A stretch of DNA of 64,000 nt from positions 12,514,001-12,578,000 of the forward strand of contig CM020507.1 of NCBI GenBank assembly GCA_009823395.1. The letters are read 5' to 3'. The notes beneath the pieces are model-generated. The model saw nothing but the letters and a program-made list of their open reading frames with translations, ran no database searches and was not told the DNA's origin. The position numbers were made by a program, and so were the translations under genes. This DNA is from Thamnaconus septentrionalis. Its lineage: Eukaryota > Chordata > Actinopteri > Tetraodontiformes > Monacanthidae. Of the stretch, positions 21,531 through 34,925 are shown piece by piece; within the stretch, counting starts at the first letter, position 1; every line of letters begins with the position of its first letter.

Positions 21531-23637
21531 AGCAATTTCTTTGATCTTCAGCCTCTTTGAAAGCTAACAGCAGTTATGTCCTGTTTCCATTTATGCTCTC
21601 ACATAATAAGCTGCTCGAGGTTCCTTTGTTTTGCTTAGAAAAGATGCTTTTAGGGATGGAAGTGAGGCTGAAGCGTGTTAGCATGTAGCTAAGGTTGTAT
21701 TTGTACGTAGTGCTGACAAGGACGGAGAGAGGACTGTGTCAAAGTGGGTGACAACTGAGAATAGTTTGTTACCCAGTATATTATTTACTTGGGAACAATA
21801 CTAACTGTCAAAATTGTTCGTAAGGTCACTGTATGTGTAAGTAGTTTTACAGTTTGGTGGCCTTTCGAGCTGCATTGTCTGTAGTAATGTGTCAGCTGTG
21901 ACCGAGCCGGTTACACTTTAACAATAGGAGCTGGCTCCTGTCTGCAACCTGCTTTTTGCTTATGTTTTTCTCCTGTTCTTTTCTTCTCTGTTAAGTAAAA
22001 GCTATGTTGTGCTATGGTTGCTCCATGCACCAAGTGACCGCTGAAGACGATTCAAACGGTACTACCCGAAAAATTAGAAGTAAAAGTTGTTTTATTTTGG
22101 CAATTTAACATATAAGATGAAACCAACAAATTTTATTGAGCCATTACACGCAAATTGACATATCTCAAGCAGTTCCTTGTTGTAACTTTGCTGATTAAGA
22201 TTTTCAGCTTATTAAAACTACAAACCCACAAACTCAGAAAATGATTATACAAAGAAATAAAAACTTCTGGGTAGTACCTGTAGAGAGACAGATGTGTTTT
22301 TTTGTTTTGTTTTGTTTTTTTGTGTGTGTTTTGTCCAGAGACGAGGGAAAAGAAAGCCACAGCAGGATGAAGAAGCTCTAAACTGTGTTCGGGAAACATC
22401 ACCACTATCTCTTAAAATGTCGAAGATCTTCTCATCCTCTTATTTTTCTCAATAGTCTTGCTTTCAGCAAAAACCCCACACACGATGACAAAACAAAATT
22501 GCATCAACCTTCCTCAAGTTTGATCAGCGCTACCAGAATCTGAAAGATACATGCAAACAAACAGCAGAGGATGATGGAAGCCTCACTCTGGACTCAGAGG
22601 TTGGGGGTTCAATTCTTCTTTGACAACTTTTGGTCTGTGTGTGCAATCGTTTGTACTTAAGTATTAAAAAGTAAAAATGACATTTTCTAATATCAATAGC
22701 TTGCTGTGGCTAATTTATCTGCATTCTTTGAATGAATCAATTCAGATTTTTTTTAATATCATATTTTATGCAGTTTCCCACTTTTAATTGATTAAACACT
22801 AATTTAATTATTTAGTTAACAACAATTCATTTATTTGCATTTTGGCACTTTTAGCCATTTTTGAACTTGCACTGAACACACTTCAGTTTGATCCTGCCTT
22901 GTCTAACTGAAGACATATCGCTGGAAAACGAAGATGCGTTTCCATCAGGATAAATTGCTCAGACAGTTGGTTGGAGGGGTTATTGGTGCCACTCTTATTA
23001 AAACTGCTGTATGTCCAACAGCCAAACTAAAAAGGTAAATGTGGCAGGAGTAGAATTCCTCTTCAGTATCTATGAAGGTTTTAATATAAAGTAGGTATAT
23101 AAAAGAGAGAAGCGTGTCCTTTTAACAAGATACAACACTGGTTTCTAAATGTTCACTGGTGTTGTCAACCCTACCTATTTCTTCTGCCTTCATAATTTAT
23201 ACATTCATATGTACATATATTGTGAAGGCAAGTCATACTGGATATAGCTTTTGCAAAGACAAGCGTGAGCCAATTCCCTTCTTTGTGTGTTCAAACTTGG
23301 CCAACAAAGTTAATTGTGATGTTTTCATTCAGATGTGTCGCCCATTAGCATGCTCATCAACACTCGTCACCCGCAACAGACGGAGGCCCTTAATCTTTTG
23401 GGGCTCCGCAAGAGAGACGAATCCGTGCAAACACAGAATGCAACACCGACTACTGCAGGTCCACACGTTTGTCCTTGTTTCTGTCTGTTGCTTGCAAAGG
23501 CAATCTGCAGCCTAATTAGAAAACGGCGCAGGGAGGAGACCAATCAATAATCCTCCCTGGTTGCTCCACCTAAAGAGCCTCCTGTTAGCCACGCTCCCCG
23601 AGTGAAGCTGTCTGGATAGCTCCAGCATATGTCAGAG

Positions 23638-23670
<33 letters not shown>

Positions 23671-23800
23671 GAGCTGACATGAGTCCCTGTCTCCACCTCC
23701 CATCTGTTTACATTGTCATGTGCTTGATGAGGCGAGACCATTCATTTGTCAAACAACATGTGGAGTTGCGGGGGTTTGGGGTGTGCAAGCAGCAGCTGAG

Positions 23801-23802
<2 letters not shown>

Positions 23803-23865
<63 letters not shown>
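23803..23865 (+). repeat. (TG)n microsatellite, about 31 units
   Basis: Pure TG tract in intergenic DNA. A shorter one lies 135 bases upstream at 23638-23669. Confidence 0.97.
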
Positions 23866-23869
<4 letters not shown>

Positions 23870-25944
23870 CACGCTAAGTGGAGGATAATTAGATAAGGGG
23901 ACTGTGTGGAAAAGAGGTTAATGACGGTAATGAATATATTAGCATGGAGGACACTGCACAGGTTTTCTGCTGCTTCTGCCACAGTTCTGTCTTTATTTGT
24001 GTGGCACCACGACAGCAGAGTTTTACTGATGGATTTATTTGTAACCAGAGAAGCAGCTTGCGTAAGATATGTGAACGTGAACGCTCAGGTTTGTCTGTGC
24101 AGTTTGACCTTTTCACCTACACATACAAGGCTTTAGGAAAATTTCTGACAGGGAGCTGTTTTTTTTTTTTTTTGTTTTTTTAAAACTATTTCAATTTTTG
24201 GGAGTTAGTCAAATTAAGCATGATTCCTGTTTGCACTTTTTGCGCCCTTACCAAGATTATTTTAATGTCTATATGGACAAAAATATCTTTATAGATCACC
24301 ACAATACATAAGTTGATTTATTTTATCATGCGTTTGATTGTCATATTTGCATAAAACAAGTTAAAACAACTTGAGCGTGTTTTGGTCTATTCCACTCCTG
24401 TCAGGTAGAGGGCAGCAGCTCTCTTCAATACATTCCTTACCATATCTGCCATGTTCTACAGAAGTAAATTCAGCTTCCGTGCATTGTTGTTAAATCGTTC
24501 GCGGTTTATTTTATGCCGTCTGTGTAAAATAAGTTCTTCAAAGAAATGTAAGTTTTCTGAAAATGATCAGTGGATTGTTTTGTTTCATATTCAGAGCCGT
24601 AATATAATGACTGTTTCTGATACGCATTGTGTAAACTCCCTGGTCCATTTGAAGCAGCTGGCTACACAGGGCGGGTAGGGATTAGTGGCAGTTTTTTTGT
24701 AATGTGTTAATCTGGGGGGATTAGCCTGATTGGTTTAATCTCAGAACATCTCTGTGTGACAGTCTTGGGCTTCTATTACAGCAACGGAACCCCATGCAGC
24801 CGCTGCCTGGTGCCGGTGCTGTGAAGCACTGAGTGGCTGGACCGCTGGGTGGGTTGCCAGGTTGGAATTTTCACAGCTTCCAAAACAGGTGGGTTTTGGA
24901 CACTCCTCCTGCGTCAAATAGATTGGAGCAGAGGTCAATGTGGGCAGTGTGTCTCTGTCCATAAAGCGAATCCCCCGTGGAGCGCTGCTGATCCCAGTGC
25001 AGCCTCACTATCTGATTTGCAGCCATCCTCTCTGTGTAAAAGTAAGAGACACTGGGGCTCATTTACATTCATCCATCAGGTCGATCGGAGGCCCCATCGA
25101 CGTCTCCTTGCACGCCTTGCGTGTGCCCGCCCGACATAATGACTGACCCCCACTGCCTGCACGGACAATAGCACGCAGACATTGTCGACAAACCGTATTG
25201 GCTTATTGACCAAAGCCAGTGCAAACAGCAGCGCTCGTTATTGACAGGCTCTTCATACAGGAACGCGGCTGAAGATCAGTTTAGAGGGGCTGCCGTGTCA
25301 GCGATCGCACTGAGGGGGAGGCACATTCGGAGCTAAAAGCTGCAGCTGCATCCCCGGACATTTTTATAACATGGCCCACCCACTGCTGAATGGATGTTAA
25401 ACCTTAAGAATTAAAAATTTCTATTATCCTTAACGTCTACATGCTCTTTCACTGGAACATTGCTCCTGACTATCCTAACACGTGAAAATTAAATCGCCAA
25501 CCATCAGCTCTGACCTCTGGAAACAGACTCTGCAGTTATTAGATTAAGATAATCTAAAGGGTTTATGTGACTCTCTCTCTTTTTTTTTTTTTTTTTTTAC
25601 CCCCTAGCGTTAGAAAGAGCCATGTGTGCTTTATGACTAAATCAGTAAACAACATCTAAACAACACACATATGTACACACACACACGCACGCACACACGC
25701 ACGCACACACGCTACATCAATTTTGCCATATGCTTTGGTGGCCTGCTGTTTTTCTATACTCAATTACACTAAACAAGAAACAATAGCTCATGCAGACACA
25801 CAAGCACAGGCGTGTGCACACACCCCCGACACACATGCACACTAATGGGACTCTCCATCTGTCTATGTAAATCAATCCTGACCTTTAGTGAACTCTTGCT
25901 CTGCTGTTTGACAGTTAATCACTTGATAAGTGTGCTATACATTC

Positions 25945-25986
<42 letters not shown>

Positions 25987-26394
25987 CACTCCCCTCCCCC
26001 ATGTCTCAGTGAGCCCACGCACAAGTGTACAGTCACACTTACAAACGCACGCACGCACGCACACACAGACACACTCCCCTGTGGCGCTGCTCTGTGCAAC
26101 CAGTTCACGTTACCATGGAGATGATGAACCTTGCTGTACATCATCTTGATGAGGTCGCAACACAGTGAGAGGTCAAAGGTCGTATGCGGCGCAGTGTGTG
26201 TGTCTGTCCCTAAGGGCGTGGGACTGCGAAATGAAAGATTTTTGCAAAAAAAAAAAAAAAAAAACCACAAATATTAAAAAAGGACATTTTAGGCTTCAGG
26301 TTATTCGCATGCAAAAGTATGCAAGGGGTTGGGCTCATCTTGCAGCAATGCTCTCACAGCTGAGATTGGACCCGAACACAATTACACAACACAA

Positions 26395-26934
26395 GTTGTG
26401 TTTCCATTACAATTTTTCACAAAATAAAAGGAATTTTTCAAAACTTTCATCAAAGTACAATTGCAATTTGCAGGTGTTTCCATTGAATGGTGCGAAGCGC
26501 ATAAGCCGCAATTCTCATAAAATCTCGTCCTGTGAGAATCACGAGAATTATGACGGGACGAGATTTTACAAGAATTCCATCTGCTTTTGTTTGTTTACGT
26601 TTGTTTGCTGTCAAGAGTGGTTGTTATATTTTTCTCTTTGATTACTTGGGAAAAACATTCTGTCTCCTCCTCTGTCCAAACGCGACATTTTCACTTGAAC
26701 TGAACTGGTCATGTGACCACGTACATCACTTCCGGTGACGCGTAAATTCGAAGAAAGTGTTTCCATGACACTTTTGCGATGTACCTCTATATCGATACAT
26801 TTGGAAAACCACCTCATGAGATATTTTTAGTGATATTTGAGAGGTTTTTCAAAGTTTACTTGTTTCCATTACCAGTTTTTTATTGCGATATTTAGGTTTT
26901 GCGCAATTATAGGGGTAACGGAAACGCACCCAGC
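26395..26934 (+). mobile_element. MITE family M1, copy A
   Basis: 540 bases with degenerate ends of the form GCTGCGTTTCCATTAC. It shares long, collinear similarity with 46138-46687 (inverted) and 50906-51358. Recurring internal blocks include TGCAGGTGTTTCCATTGAAT, CACTTTTGCGAT, ACCACCTCATGAGA and TTGCGATATTTAGGTTTTGC. No transposase frame and no clear target duplication. Confidence 0.85.
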
Positions 26935-27331
26935 CCAGACTCAAAGTTCAGCTTAAAGTTCCAACCAAAAATAACAGTCTAACTAGCAGAGGAGGTGGAG
27001 GTTCAATAAAATCAAGAGACAAGGTCTCACCGGAATAAATAACAAAAATCACTCACAAACCAACTAAATTTGTTTGATTTGTGTGAGGGTTGCGCCGAGG
27101 CTTAGGCTTATGGTTGAGGTTGTGACACACACAGTTACTGGGTGGAAATCAAGCTTGTTATCCAGATTTATACTCTCCGTGCTGCGAATGAATTGGAATG
27201 AAAAAGGATGCGGATGCGCTGCCACAGTCAAACACACACACACAAAAAGATTCTTTTTGTTGTGTCTTAGTGCCAGAGAGGCGAGATTTCTTCTGTCGGG
27301 GTGAGGGAGGGATCGAAAGGAAATTATTATA

Positions 27332-27333
27332 GT

Positions 27334-27387
<54 letters not shown>
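27332..27387 (+). repeat. (TG)n microsatellite, about 27 units
   Basis: Pure TG tract. A (CA)n with interruptions follows at 27566-27602. Confidence 0.97.
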
Positions 27388-27388
<1 letters not shown>

Positions 27389-28613
27389 GCAGAGCGAGCA
27401 GGAGTGAGGAGCGCGCCAGATAAATGCTGCTGTCGCGCTGTGCGGTGTGCTCTGTCACTTTGATAAATCTCACAGCCAGCTGACGACACCTGCTGACAGC
27501 ACACTAAACTCTGATTGGCTGGAACAGCTCCAGGTCAGGAGGATGCTAATGGTTGTGATGTGGACGCACACACACACACACGCACACACACACACACACA
27601 CAAGGACAAAACCAAACACGCAAACAGTGTGTAGACGCTCCGAGCCCGCCCCTGTCTGACTGACTTTGTGTGCATCATTAGCAGCGCAATTACAGCTAAT
27701 GACGGCATCGTCGCTCGGACTCACCTCATAAGTGATTCGCGAATATGCCTCTATTTTACGCCATTAACGCAGACAATTAGGGAGGCAAAAGGCAAAAACG
27801 CATGACCTCCCTCTTGTTTGAGTTTTGTCTTTTCTGTGCCGCCCTCCCTCTTCCCCCCCATCCGCTTCCTGTGCCATCACAGATCAGTCGTGTAGCATCG
27901 CGCGCCTTTTGTCTTTTGTTGTTGGGGTTTGTTTGGTTTTTTTTTTGGACTCATTTAAAGAGCGCCAGAGGAGAAAAAGCCACATATAGAGAAAGAGGGG
28001 AAACGGGAGGACGGAACAGAGGGAATGCAACATGAGTGGAACGTCAGTGAGGAGAGGCAGAAAGTGGTGGTGTCAGGGGCGGCGGTGCTGGTGCTGGTGC
28101 TGGTGCTGGTGCTGGAGGCGAGTGGGATGATGAAACGCAGTTGCAGTCTCGACCTTTGAAGAGCCGCTGGAAAAATGTAGGGACAACTTCAAAAGAGCAT
28201 CCATGAAATATACAACACACCACCACCGCGGCTGCCGCTGCCGCTGCCGATGTGGCTCCAGCTCCCTGCAGGTGTGATCGGGTTGATCCGGCTGTCTTCT
28301 CCTGTTGTTGTCAGACACCATCCCCCACCCCCCCAAAAAATACCCATGAAAAAACAAACTGATTGCGTTCACTGCCCTCACATTTCCCAGAGCTGTAAAA
28401 GCTGCAAAGCTCACAAGAAAGAAAGGAAGCCGTCATTAGTGCGTTTGTCCTGCCAAAAGAGCTTCCACCGCCGCTCTGCGAGTAAATGTTGTGATAATGA
28501 ATCGCTATGCAAAACAAATGCATTGAATTCCGAGGGCGGAAAAACGGAATGGAATTATCTGAAGTATTTTTAGAACACGATTGAAAAAAACAACAACCCT
28601 GTACTGTAATTAA

Positions 28614-29187
28614 GGCTGCGTTCAGACTGCAGGTGAATCTGATTCAAATCAGATTCCTTCTCAAATCCGATTTTTCGGGCTGACAGGTTGCTGTAGCAAC
28701 GACGTCAGAGCGGCGGCGTCGTCCAGCGTAGCGTGTAGTGTGTGACGTCATATAATTGCGACAGCGGCACTTGTTGCGCTACAAGGCCTGGAGCTTGGCT
28801 TGAATGGAGCTACGGTATCTCCCCACACACTGGTGAGCCAATGACTTTCCTCCTCTGTCCAGGGACTGCTATTTTCTACTTCTTCTGTCTGCTCCATTGC
28901 GTTACAGCTCCGCACCTGGAATGGCGCCCTCTGGTCTGGCGCATTGGGTCTTGCGTCACCCAGAGTGACGTCACGGACAGTCAAAACCCATCGGTGTGTT
29001 TGGAGCTGTTCACACAGAGACGCATCTCTCCGAATGCTATTTGAAACTACCTCCCGAAGGTGGTTTCAATCTGTTTTGCAAAACTCGGATTTCATGTGAT
29101 TTGTGACTGTCCAGACTACAAAGTGCCATCCGGTTTCAATCTGGATGGGCTAAAAATCTGACTTTGACTGGCAGTCTGAACGCGGCC
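28614..29187. mobile_element. PIF/Harbinger-type MITE with TAA duplication
   Basis: Ends GGCTGCGTTCAGACTGC (left) and the complement of GGCCGCGTTCAGACTGC (right) differ at one position, and both ends are bordered by TAA (28611-28613 and 29188-29190). A GGC start with TAA duplication is typical of PIF/Harbinger. The 574-base interior has no transposase frame. Confidence 0.8.
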
Positions 29188-29190
29188 TAA

Positions 29191-29911
29191 GACTTCTTAA
29201 TATTTTGCAGAGCTCACTTTTATTGTTTAAACTGTTTTCTAGATCTTTAAATGGACACAATGGGAGCTTTGACAATCGGATGCTCTCCCCTTTAAATCCG
29301 CCTCTCCCTCCATCTATTTCTATGCCTCACATCCTTCACTTGGCAAATCTGCTATTCCCCTGCTCCTGCCGTCTCCTCCTCCCCCTCAACCTCTGGCTGT
29401 GTGCGTGTGCTTTTGTGCGTGCGTTTCCTCTGGATGCGTCCATCTATCAGTCTGCTTCTCTGCGTCCTCCTCCCTGTGTGCGTGCACGTGTGTTTGCCGC
29501 GCACGCACGCCTGGCAGATGCAGATGAGACAGTGATACATGAGTTGCTGCGAGTCTCTCTGTCAGAGGACATCAGATCGTCAGCCACACACACACACACA
29601 CACACACACACAGGCAGGCAGGCACGTACGTTGGCAAACAGCCACATGCCAGCAAATGTGCACACGCACGCAAACACACACACACACGTGCACACATAAA
29701 TATACACAAGGCGTCTGAGGAGATAAGGGAGTCTTTGAAGGTGGAAATTAGTTTTGGCGCCTGGCTGCTCCTGTCTTGCAGGTCATGTGACTAAATCCTT
29801 GTCACACCAACATGAAAAGATAAGACAGCCTGTGTGTGTGTGTTTGTGTGCGCAGGTATGTGTGTGTGTGGGCAGCTCACTGTATGACTGTGCACATTTA
29901 CCTACATTATT

Positions 29912-29959
<48 letters not shown>

Positions 29960-30029
29960 ATAGATTCCATTTATCCACTGAGTCTCTCTTGTGGCCAGGC
30001 CATGTAATTGGTGGCAGATAAACAGCGCT

Positions 30030-30077
<48 letters not shown>

Positions 30078-30193
30078 AGACACACACTCGCAGTAATCAG
30101 ATGGGATTTACAGTGTGTAGTTTGAGGCCTAATTGCTCTTCAGGTCCCTGTGAGAGTGCTGCCAAAGCCATTAGCCACTGCTATTCGCGGAGC

Positions 30194-30237
<44 letters not shown>

Positions 30238-30286
30238 ACTTGTAAATGAGCGTGCAAGTCACTTCAGTTTATTAATGCTTGTGTGA

Positions 30287-30321
<35 letters not shown>

Positions 30322-32858
30322 GGTGTGTGTGTGCATGTAAGTAACCAACAGGGGGAGATGATTACTTTGTGTGTACGTGTGAGAGAGAGAGAGTGAGCGA
30401 GCGAGAGAGAGAGTGTGTGTGTGTGTGTGTGTGTGTTTGTGTGTGTGCTTGTGCGCTGTGTTTGCCCCTCATTGGCGCGCGTGTGCCCGTCGCTCTAGTG
30501 TTTTTCTCGCCGACCTGGCTTCTCTCCAAGCCTGAAGAGCTAATTGGAATTAGAATAACATTCCTCAAAGGCCGCTCGTTTAGTGCTGCTGCTGAGTGCT
30601 AACGATGGAGTAGCGGGTGAGGGGTGGGGTAGCGCCCTAACGATCCGCGCTAACAATGTTTTATTCTGATTTTTAATGAGGGGTAATCACTCAGCTGGAG
30701 AGGGAGAGCAATGAGGAGGGAGGGAGGGAGAGAAAAAAAACACAGAAGTCTGGGGGAGGGTGGCGGGGGGGCGAGCGCGAGGAGGAAACAGTAATTATCT
30801 CCTCTCCGAGCTGTGTGTCACAGCCGCGTCTTGCCGTCTCTCCCAGGGAAATCAGAAATACACACTAAGTCCCTTTATTCAAAGTCGGAGCTCCACCTGA
30901 TTGAGCAGAGCAGGCTGCTCCGAGTGTGCGGAGGGCTGCTCTGCCTGCATCCTGCTGCCCGTACTTCAGCACTCGGAAACAAAAGTCCTGCCACATTCTG
31001 AACCGGCACATGACGAAAAAAAAAAAAACAAAATTAAAGAAAACGCCTCTAACATTCCTCGTCTTTTCAGGAGGTGACGCTACGTTTTCAAAATATGGAC
31101 AATTTCGTTGTGACTTGCATCACTCGACAAAATGTGTACCACCCTAACTCCAACCCCAAACCCTAATTCCAACACTAACCCTAACCCCAACCGTAAACGC
31201 AACCCTAACCTCAACCCCATCCCAATCCTAGCTCCAACTGGAACCCTCACCCCAAACCTAACTCTCACCCTTAGTAATTAAAAAAAAAAAAAAATTGACA
31301 CATGAACACCAGACCAGGCTTGCAAAAATTGTGAAATGACTCAAGATGAGTACCTGACAATCCGATGCCGGTGCCTTAAATCTGTTGATTTACTGCTAAT
31401 ACAGACACAGACAGCGGGCCGACTGCACAGAAACTGGACAAAGAATCATCTCCTTCCAAGCGAAATAGTTTCACTGAGAGAAACTGATCCATCACCATTA
31501 AACCAACACAGCTGCATGGCAACATAGTTTCTTGAATACATTTCAATGCCCTGCTGAAACAAAACAAAAAATCCAATTCTTCAGGGAACATAGCTTTTTC
31601 TTATTAGGCCACTACTTATTAACTTCAAAATAAAAATGGCAACTTTACTTATCATTTTTTTCATTGTCTGAAAAATTAATATTGCCTTATAATCTTATCA
31701 GTTTCAGGTTGAAAACAAATGGAAGATTCAAAGCACAATTTTATATTCTTTAATATGTTTCATATCATCATTGTTAGGAGCAAAACTGGCGACCTAAGAA
31801 AAGCCGTTAAAGACTGTTTCCAACATTTACACGAAGCCATAGAAGGAGGCGTTTTGAAGCTTCCTCACCCTCAAGAGCGTTTTCAAAATGTACGGATTCA
31901 GTGAAAACACCAACTTTGTGTAAATGAGAGGCCGAAACGACAACATTTTTTGGCATTTTCAGAGAAACCCGTCTTCGTGTAAACAGGCCCAAAGATAACA
32001 AGACCACGCACGCTACGCTATTTCATCTGTAGTCTGGGTTCTTGGTAGTTATTGTACAGAGTAATCTACTCTGTCACCCGTTGTCCACAATCCCAAGAGT
32101 GAAATGTGGTATTATAGTTGTTCTGTTCAGCCACTGACTGGTTCAGAAAGGTATTTATTGGTTTAAAGGTTTTTTGTGTTTTTGGCGCCACAAACCATGA
32201 ACTCCCCCATCGGGATGAGTCAGTTGAGCGTTCCGTTCGCCACGGGGCAATTAAACCCTCCGGTAATTCTGCCATGAAGACATCAGGACCTCCATTTAAT
32301 CCTTGGCTGATAGCCGGTAAACTCTCCAGATTTTTCACACACGGAGCAACTGAGCCTTAATCAATACGCAGCGCGGCGAGCCGGAGGAGGAAGGAAAACA
32401 GAGACGGAGCTGCAGAGGAAATCAGATTTGCGTGAGCGTGAGGGACGGCGTCACGGGGGCAAAAGAGAAGGGAGGACGGACAAGGGGAGACATGCGAATC
32501 CAGTGGGTGAGGGCTCGGTGTGGGGTGGGGGGGGGCGGTGATGGAGTGACGGGGTGTACAGCAGTAGTGGAGTGTGAAACAGATGCTGCTCAGTGGAGAG
32601 TGAGGGGCCAGTGGTGCTTGTAGAGCGCTTAGAAAGGGCAGAGGCTGAATCAATTCACACACACACACACACACAGAGGAGTGTGTGTGTGTGTTTGCAA
32701 AGAGGGAGTGGGGGAAGATTGGATAAAGGGGGAGGAGTGTGAGGAGGAGGAGGGGTGTGGGAGAGGAAGGAGAGGCGCGGAGGTGGAGATGGATCGGGGG
32801 GGTGGAGACAGACGCTGATTATTGCTGAGCACTGACAGAGTAACGGCCCCATGGGTGT

Positions 32859-32905
<47 letters not shown>

Positions 32906-34250
32906 GCTCACGCACAAACAGGATCTTCAAGCTTACACACTCACCCGCAAAGTGATGGAGAAAGAGCTGCCAGAGTGTGATACAGTTAAAGCCCCATTTG
33001 CACCTGCATTGCCACCGTTCCACACTCACACACACACACACGCGCACGCACACACACACACACACACACGGCTCCCTTTATAGCCTTTCTCCCGTCGCTC
33101 CTCCCTTGATCATATTTAACTCCCAGCCCAATTCTCAGTCCTCCTCCTCACGCCCCCCCTCCCTCCCTCCCTCCCTCCTTCTCCCTCCCTCCTTCTCCCC
33201 CCCTCCATCTCACCCTCCCCCACTTTCCTCCCTGCTTACTTTATAGCTTCTCTCCGCATGAGGGGATTGCGCAGACCCTCGGAGCAGAAAATGGAGGTCA
33301 GTGAAGAGAGACGGACAGAGATAAAAAAAAAAAAAAGAAAATAAAGAAATAAATAGAACAAAATAAAATGAAATAAATCACACTGGCACATATGTTGCGC
33401 GGACACACACAAGACATTAGCCAGAAGACATGGTGGTTTGGGGGGGCACATGCAGGCAGTAATGAAATACAAGGACAAGAAAAAAACACCAGCTGCTATT
33501 AAAACATCTGTCTCAAAAGTGGGGAAAAAATCTATGAAAAAAATAACAAGCGACGTTTTTCTGTCTCACAAAAGGACGGGACGGGGACAAACAGAGTTTT
33601 ATCGGGTGGTTGGGGGGGTGGATCATGGAAATCAGGTTGTGATCTGCGGTGCGGTAATCCTTGCCGCAGCGAGCAATCCCATAAAAAGTGTTAGTGAGAT
33701 TATCCAGCAGATTAGCCACGTAGCCACGCACACATTTAACTGATTAAAACCCCTGAAAATCTGGACTCTGGGGAGGAGCCGCTGTTGATGATGTGTCTCC
33801 GCCTGTCAGCCACTTCCTCCCGCCGCCACAATTATGCACCTGGTGAATTGTCTTGCAGGTGGGTGTGTGTGTGTGTGTGCGTGCGTGCTCTTGCAGGGGG
33901 AAAGCAGCTGGGATGATTCAGGCCAAAGGTAATCAATGACTCTGATTAGCAAACTGCTGCACTTTGCCTTCACTAGGGGATCGATACAGGGTGACTTTTC
34001 ACAGAGTCGTGGGCGGTGGTGGTGATGGTGGGGGGTTGAAATAGTCCAGGCACTGTGTCTGACAGCCGCTCGTTCATACCCTAATCACTCCCAGCACGCC
34101 TGGAACAAGGTGAGTGGAGACAGCAGGATGGATGACGATCAATCCTCTGGGCAGAGTTTTCAGGGGCATAAGATGGTGAGAATAAAATCAAACACTAATA
34201 GAAGACAGGTGGATGATTCCTCATGATGAACATTATTAGCGCAGGCAGTC
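29191..34250. other. Intergenic DNA, microsatellite-rich
   Basis: No gene supported. (CA)n/(TG)n tracts lie at 29585, 29912, 30032, 30197, 30290, 30413, 32657, 32857 and 33030. 30387-30411 is a GAGA-type repeat. 31138-31275 is a telomere-like array. 32700-32810 and 33140-33240 are purine- or pyrimidine-biased. 31940-31998 ends in GTGTAAACAGGCCC, like the right end of the MITE near 34757. 33750-33870 may be conserved non-coding DNA. Confidence 0.6.
31138..31275 (+). repeat. Degenerate telomere-like (CCCTAA)n array
   Basis: About 140 bases of CCCTAA/CCCCAA/CCTCAA variants (for example AACACTAACCCTAACCCCAA), all on the C-rich strand. Decayed interstitial telomeric-type or related minisatellite. 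Confidence 0.75.
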
Positions 34251-34413
34251 TGAGTTGAGTCGGTGTGGCTTTAGCTTGACGAGAAATATTTCACTGGATG
34301 TCCAAACCAGTGGCCATTGTTTTGGCCACTGGGAATGCTGGTGCTCAGCTTGTTAGTCCTGGGCCGTACTCCAGCTGACCTGTTGTGTCACAGACATAAC
34401 GACTGGTCACTAA
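34251..34413 (+). repeat. Direct repeat R1, left copy
   Basis: About 163 bases, imperfectly repeated at 34757-34925. Shared blocks include TAGCTTGACGAGAA, TTTCACTGGA and CACAGACATAACGACTGGTC. The two copies flank the MITE-like segment at 34414-34756. Confidence 0.8.
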
Positions 34414-34756
34414 ATCCCTGCTTACACAAATACGGGTCTCTCTGAAAACGCGCACATTTTCATGCGGTTCAGTCTTGCATTTACACGAATCTGGTGTTCT
34501 TGTCAGTAAAACCGCACAGACCGAAACCTTGTTTTTTTTTTTAAAGCTCCTTCTCCTTATTTCGCCTTCGGGGAGTAAACTCTTGGCGCCATACCAGGCC
34601 TGGCATAGGTACTACATCGTTTCCAGTCGTTTCCAGCCCTCTCTGTGTAAACGGGAACATTTTTGAAGACGGCTTTTTGTAAACTTGTTTTTTTTTTCCT
34701 GAGCATTTCTGAAAATTGTGAGTTCCAAAAAATGCATTTTCCGTGTAAACGGGGCC
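34414..34756. mobile_element. hAT-like MITE between direct repeats
   Basis: The left part reads CCTGCTTACACAAATACGGG and the right end CCGTGTAAACGGGGCC, resembling fish hAT non-autonomous elements that start near GGCCCCGTTTACACG. It includes the CCAGGCCTGGCATAGGTACT block also seen at 13850. Ends are diverged and boundaries approximate. Confidence 0.55.
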
Positions 34757-34925
34757 TCAGTTCAGTCAGTGTAGCTGTAGCTTGACGAGAACATTTCACT
34801 GGACGTCCAAACCAAGCGTTTGGATCAGTCATTGTTTTGACCATTGGGATTGCTGGCGCTCAGCTTGTGTAGTCATGGACCACCAGCTGACCTGTTGAGT
34901 CACAGACATAACGACTGGTCACTAA
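34757..34925 (+). repeat. Direct repeat R1, right copy
   Basis: Imperfect duplicate of 34251-34413, ending in the same CGACTGGTCACTAA. Confidence 0.8.

Larger units (their letters stand above)
21531..28610. other. Intergenic DNA, proximal half
   Basis: No gene supported on either strand. It contains T-runs near 24162-24180 and 25582-25599, an A-run at 26248-26263 and (TG)n/(CA)n tracts at 23638, 23803, 25949, 27332 and 27568. A MITE lies at 26395-26934, and 28089-28112 is a GGTGCT tandem of about four units. 25070-25330 has balanced composition and no repeat signature, and may be conserved non-coding DNA. Confidence 0.6.
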
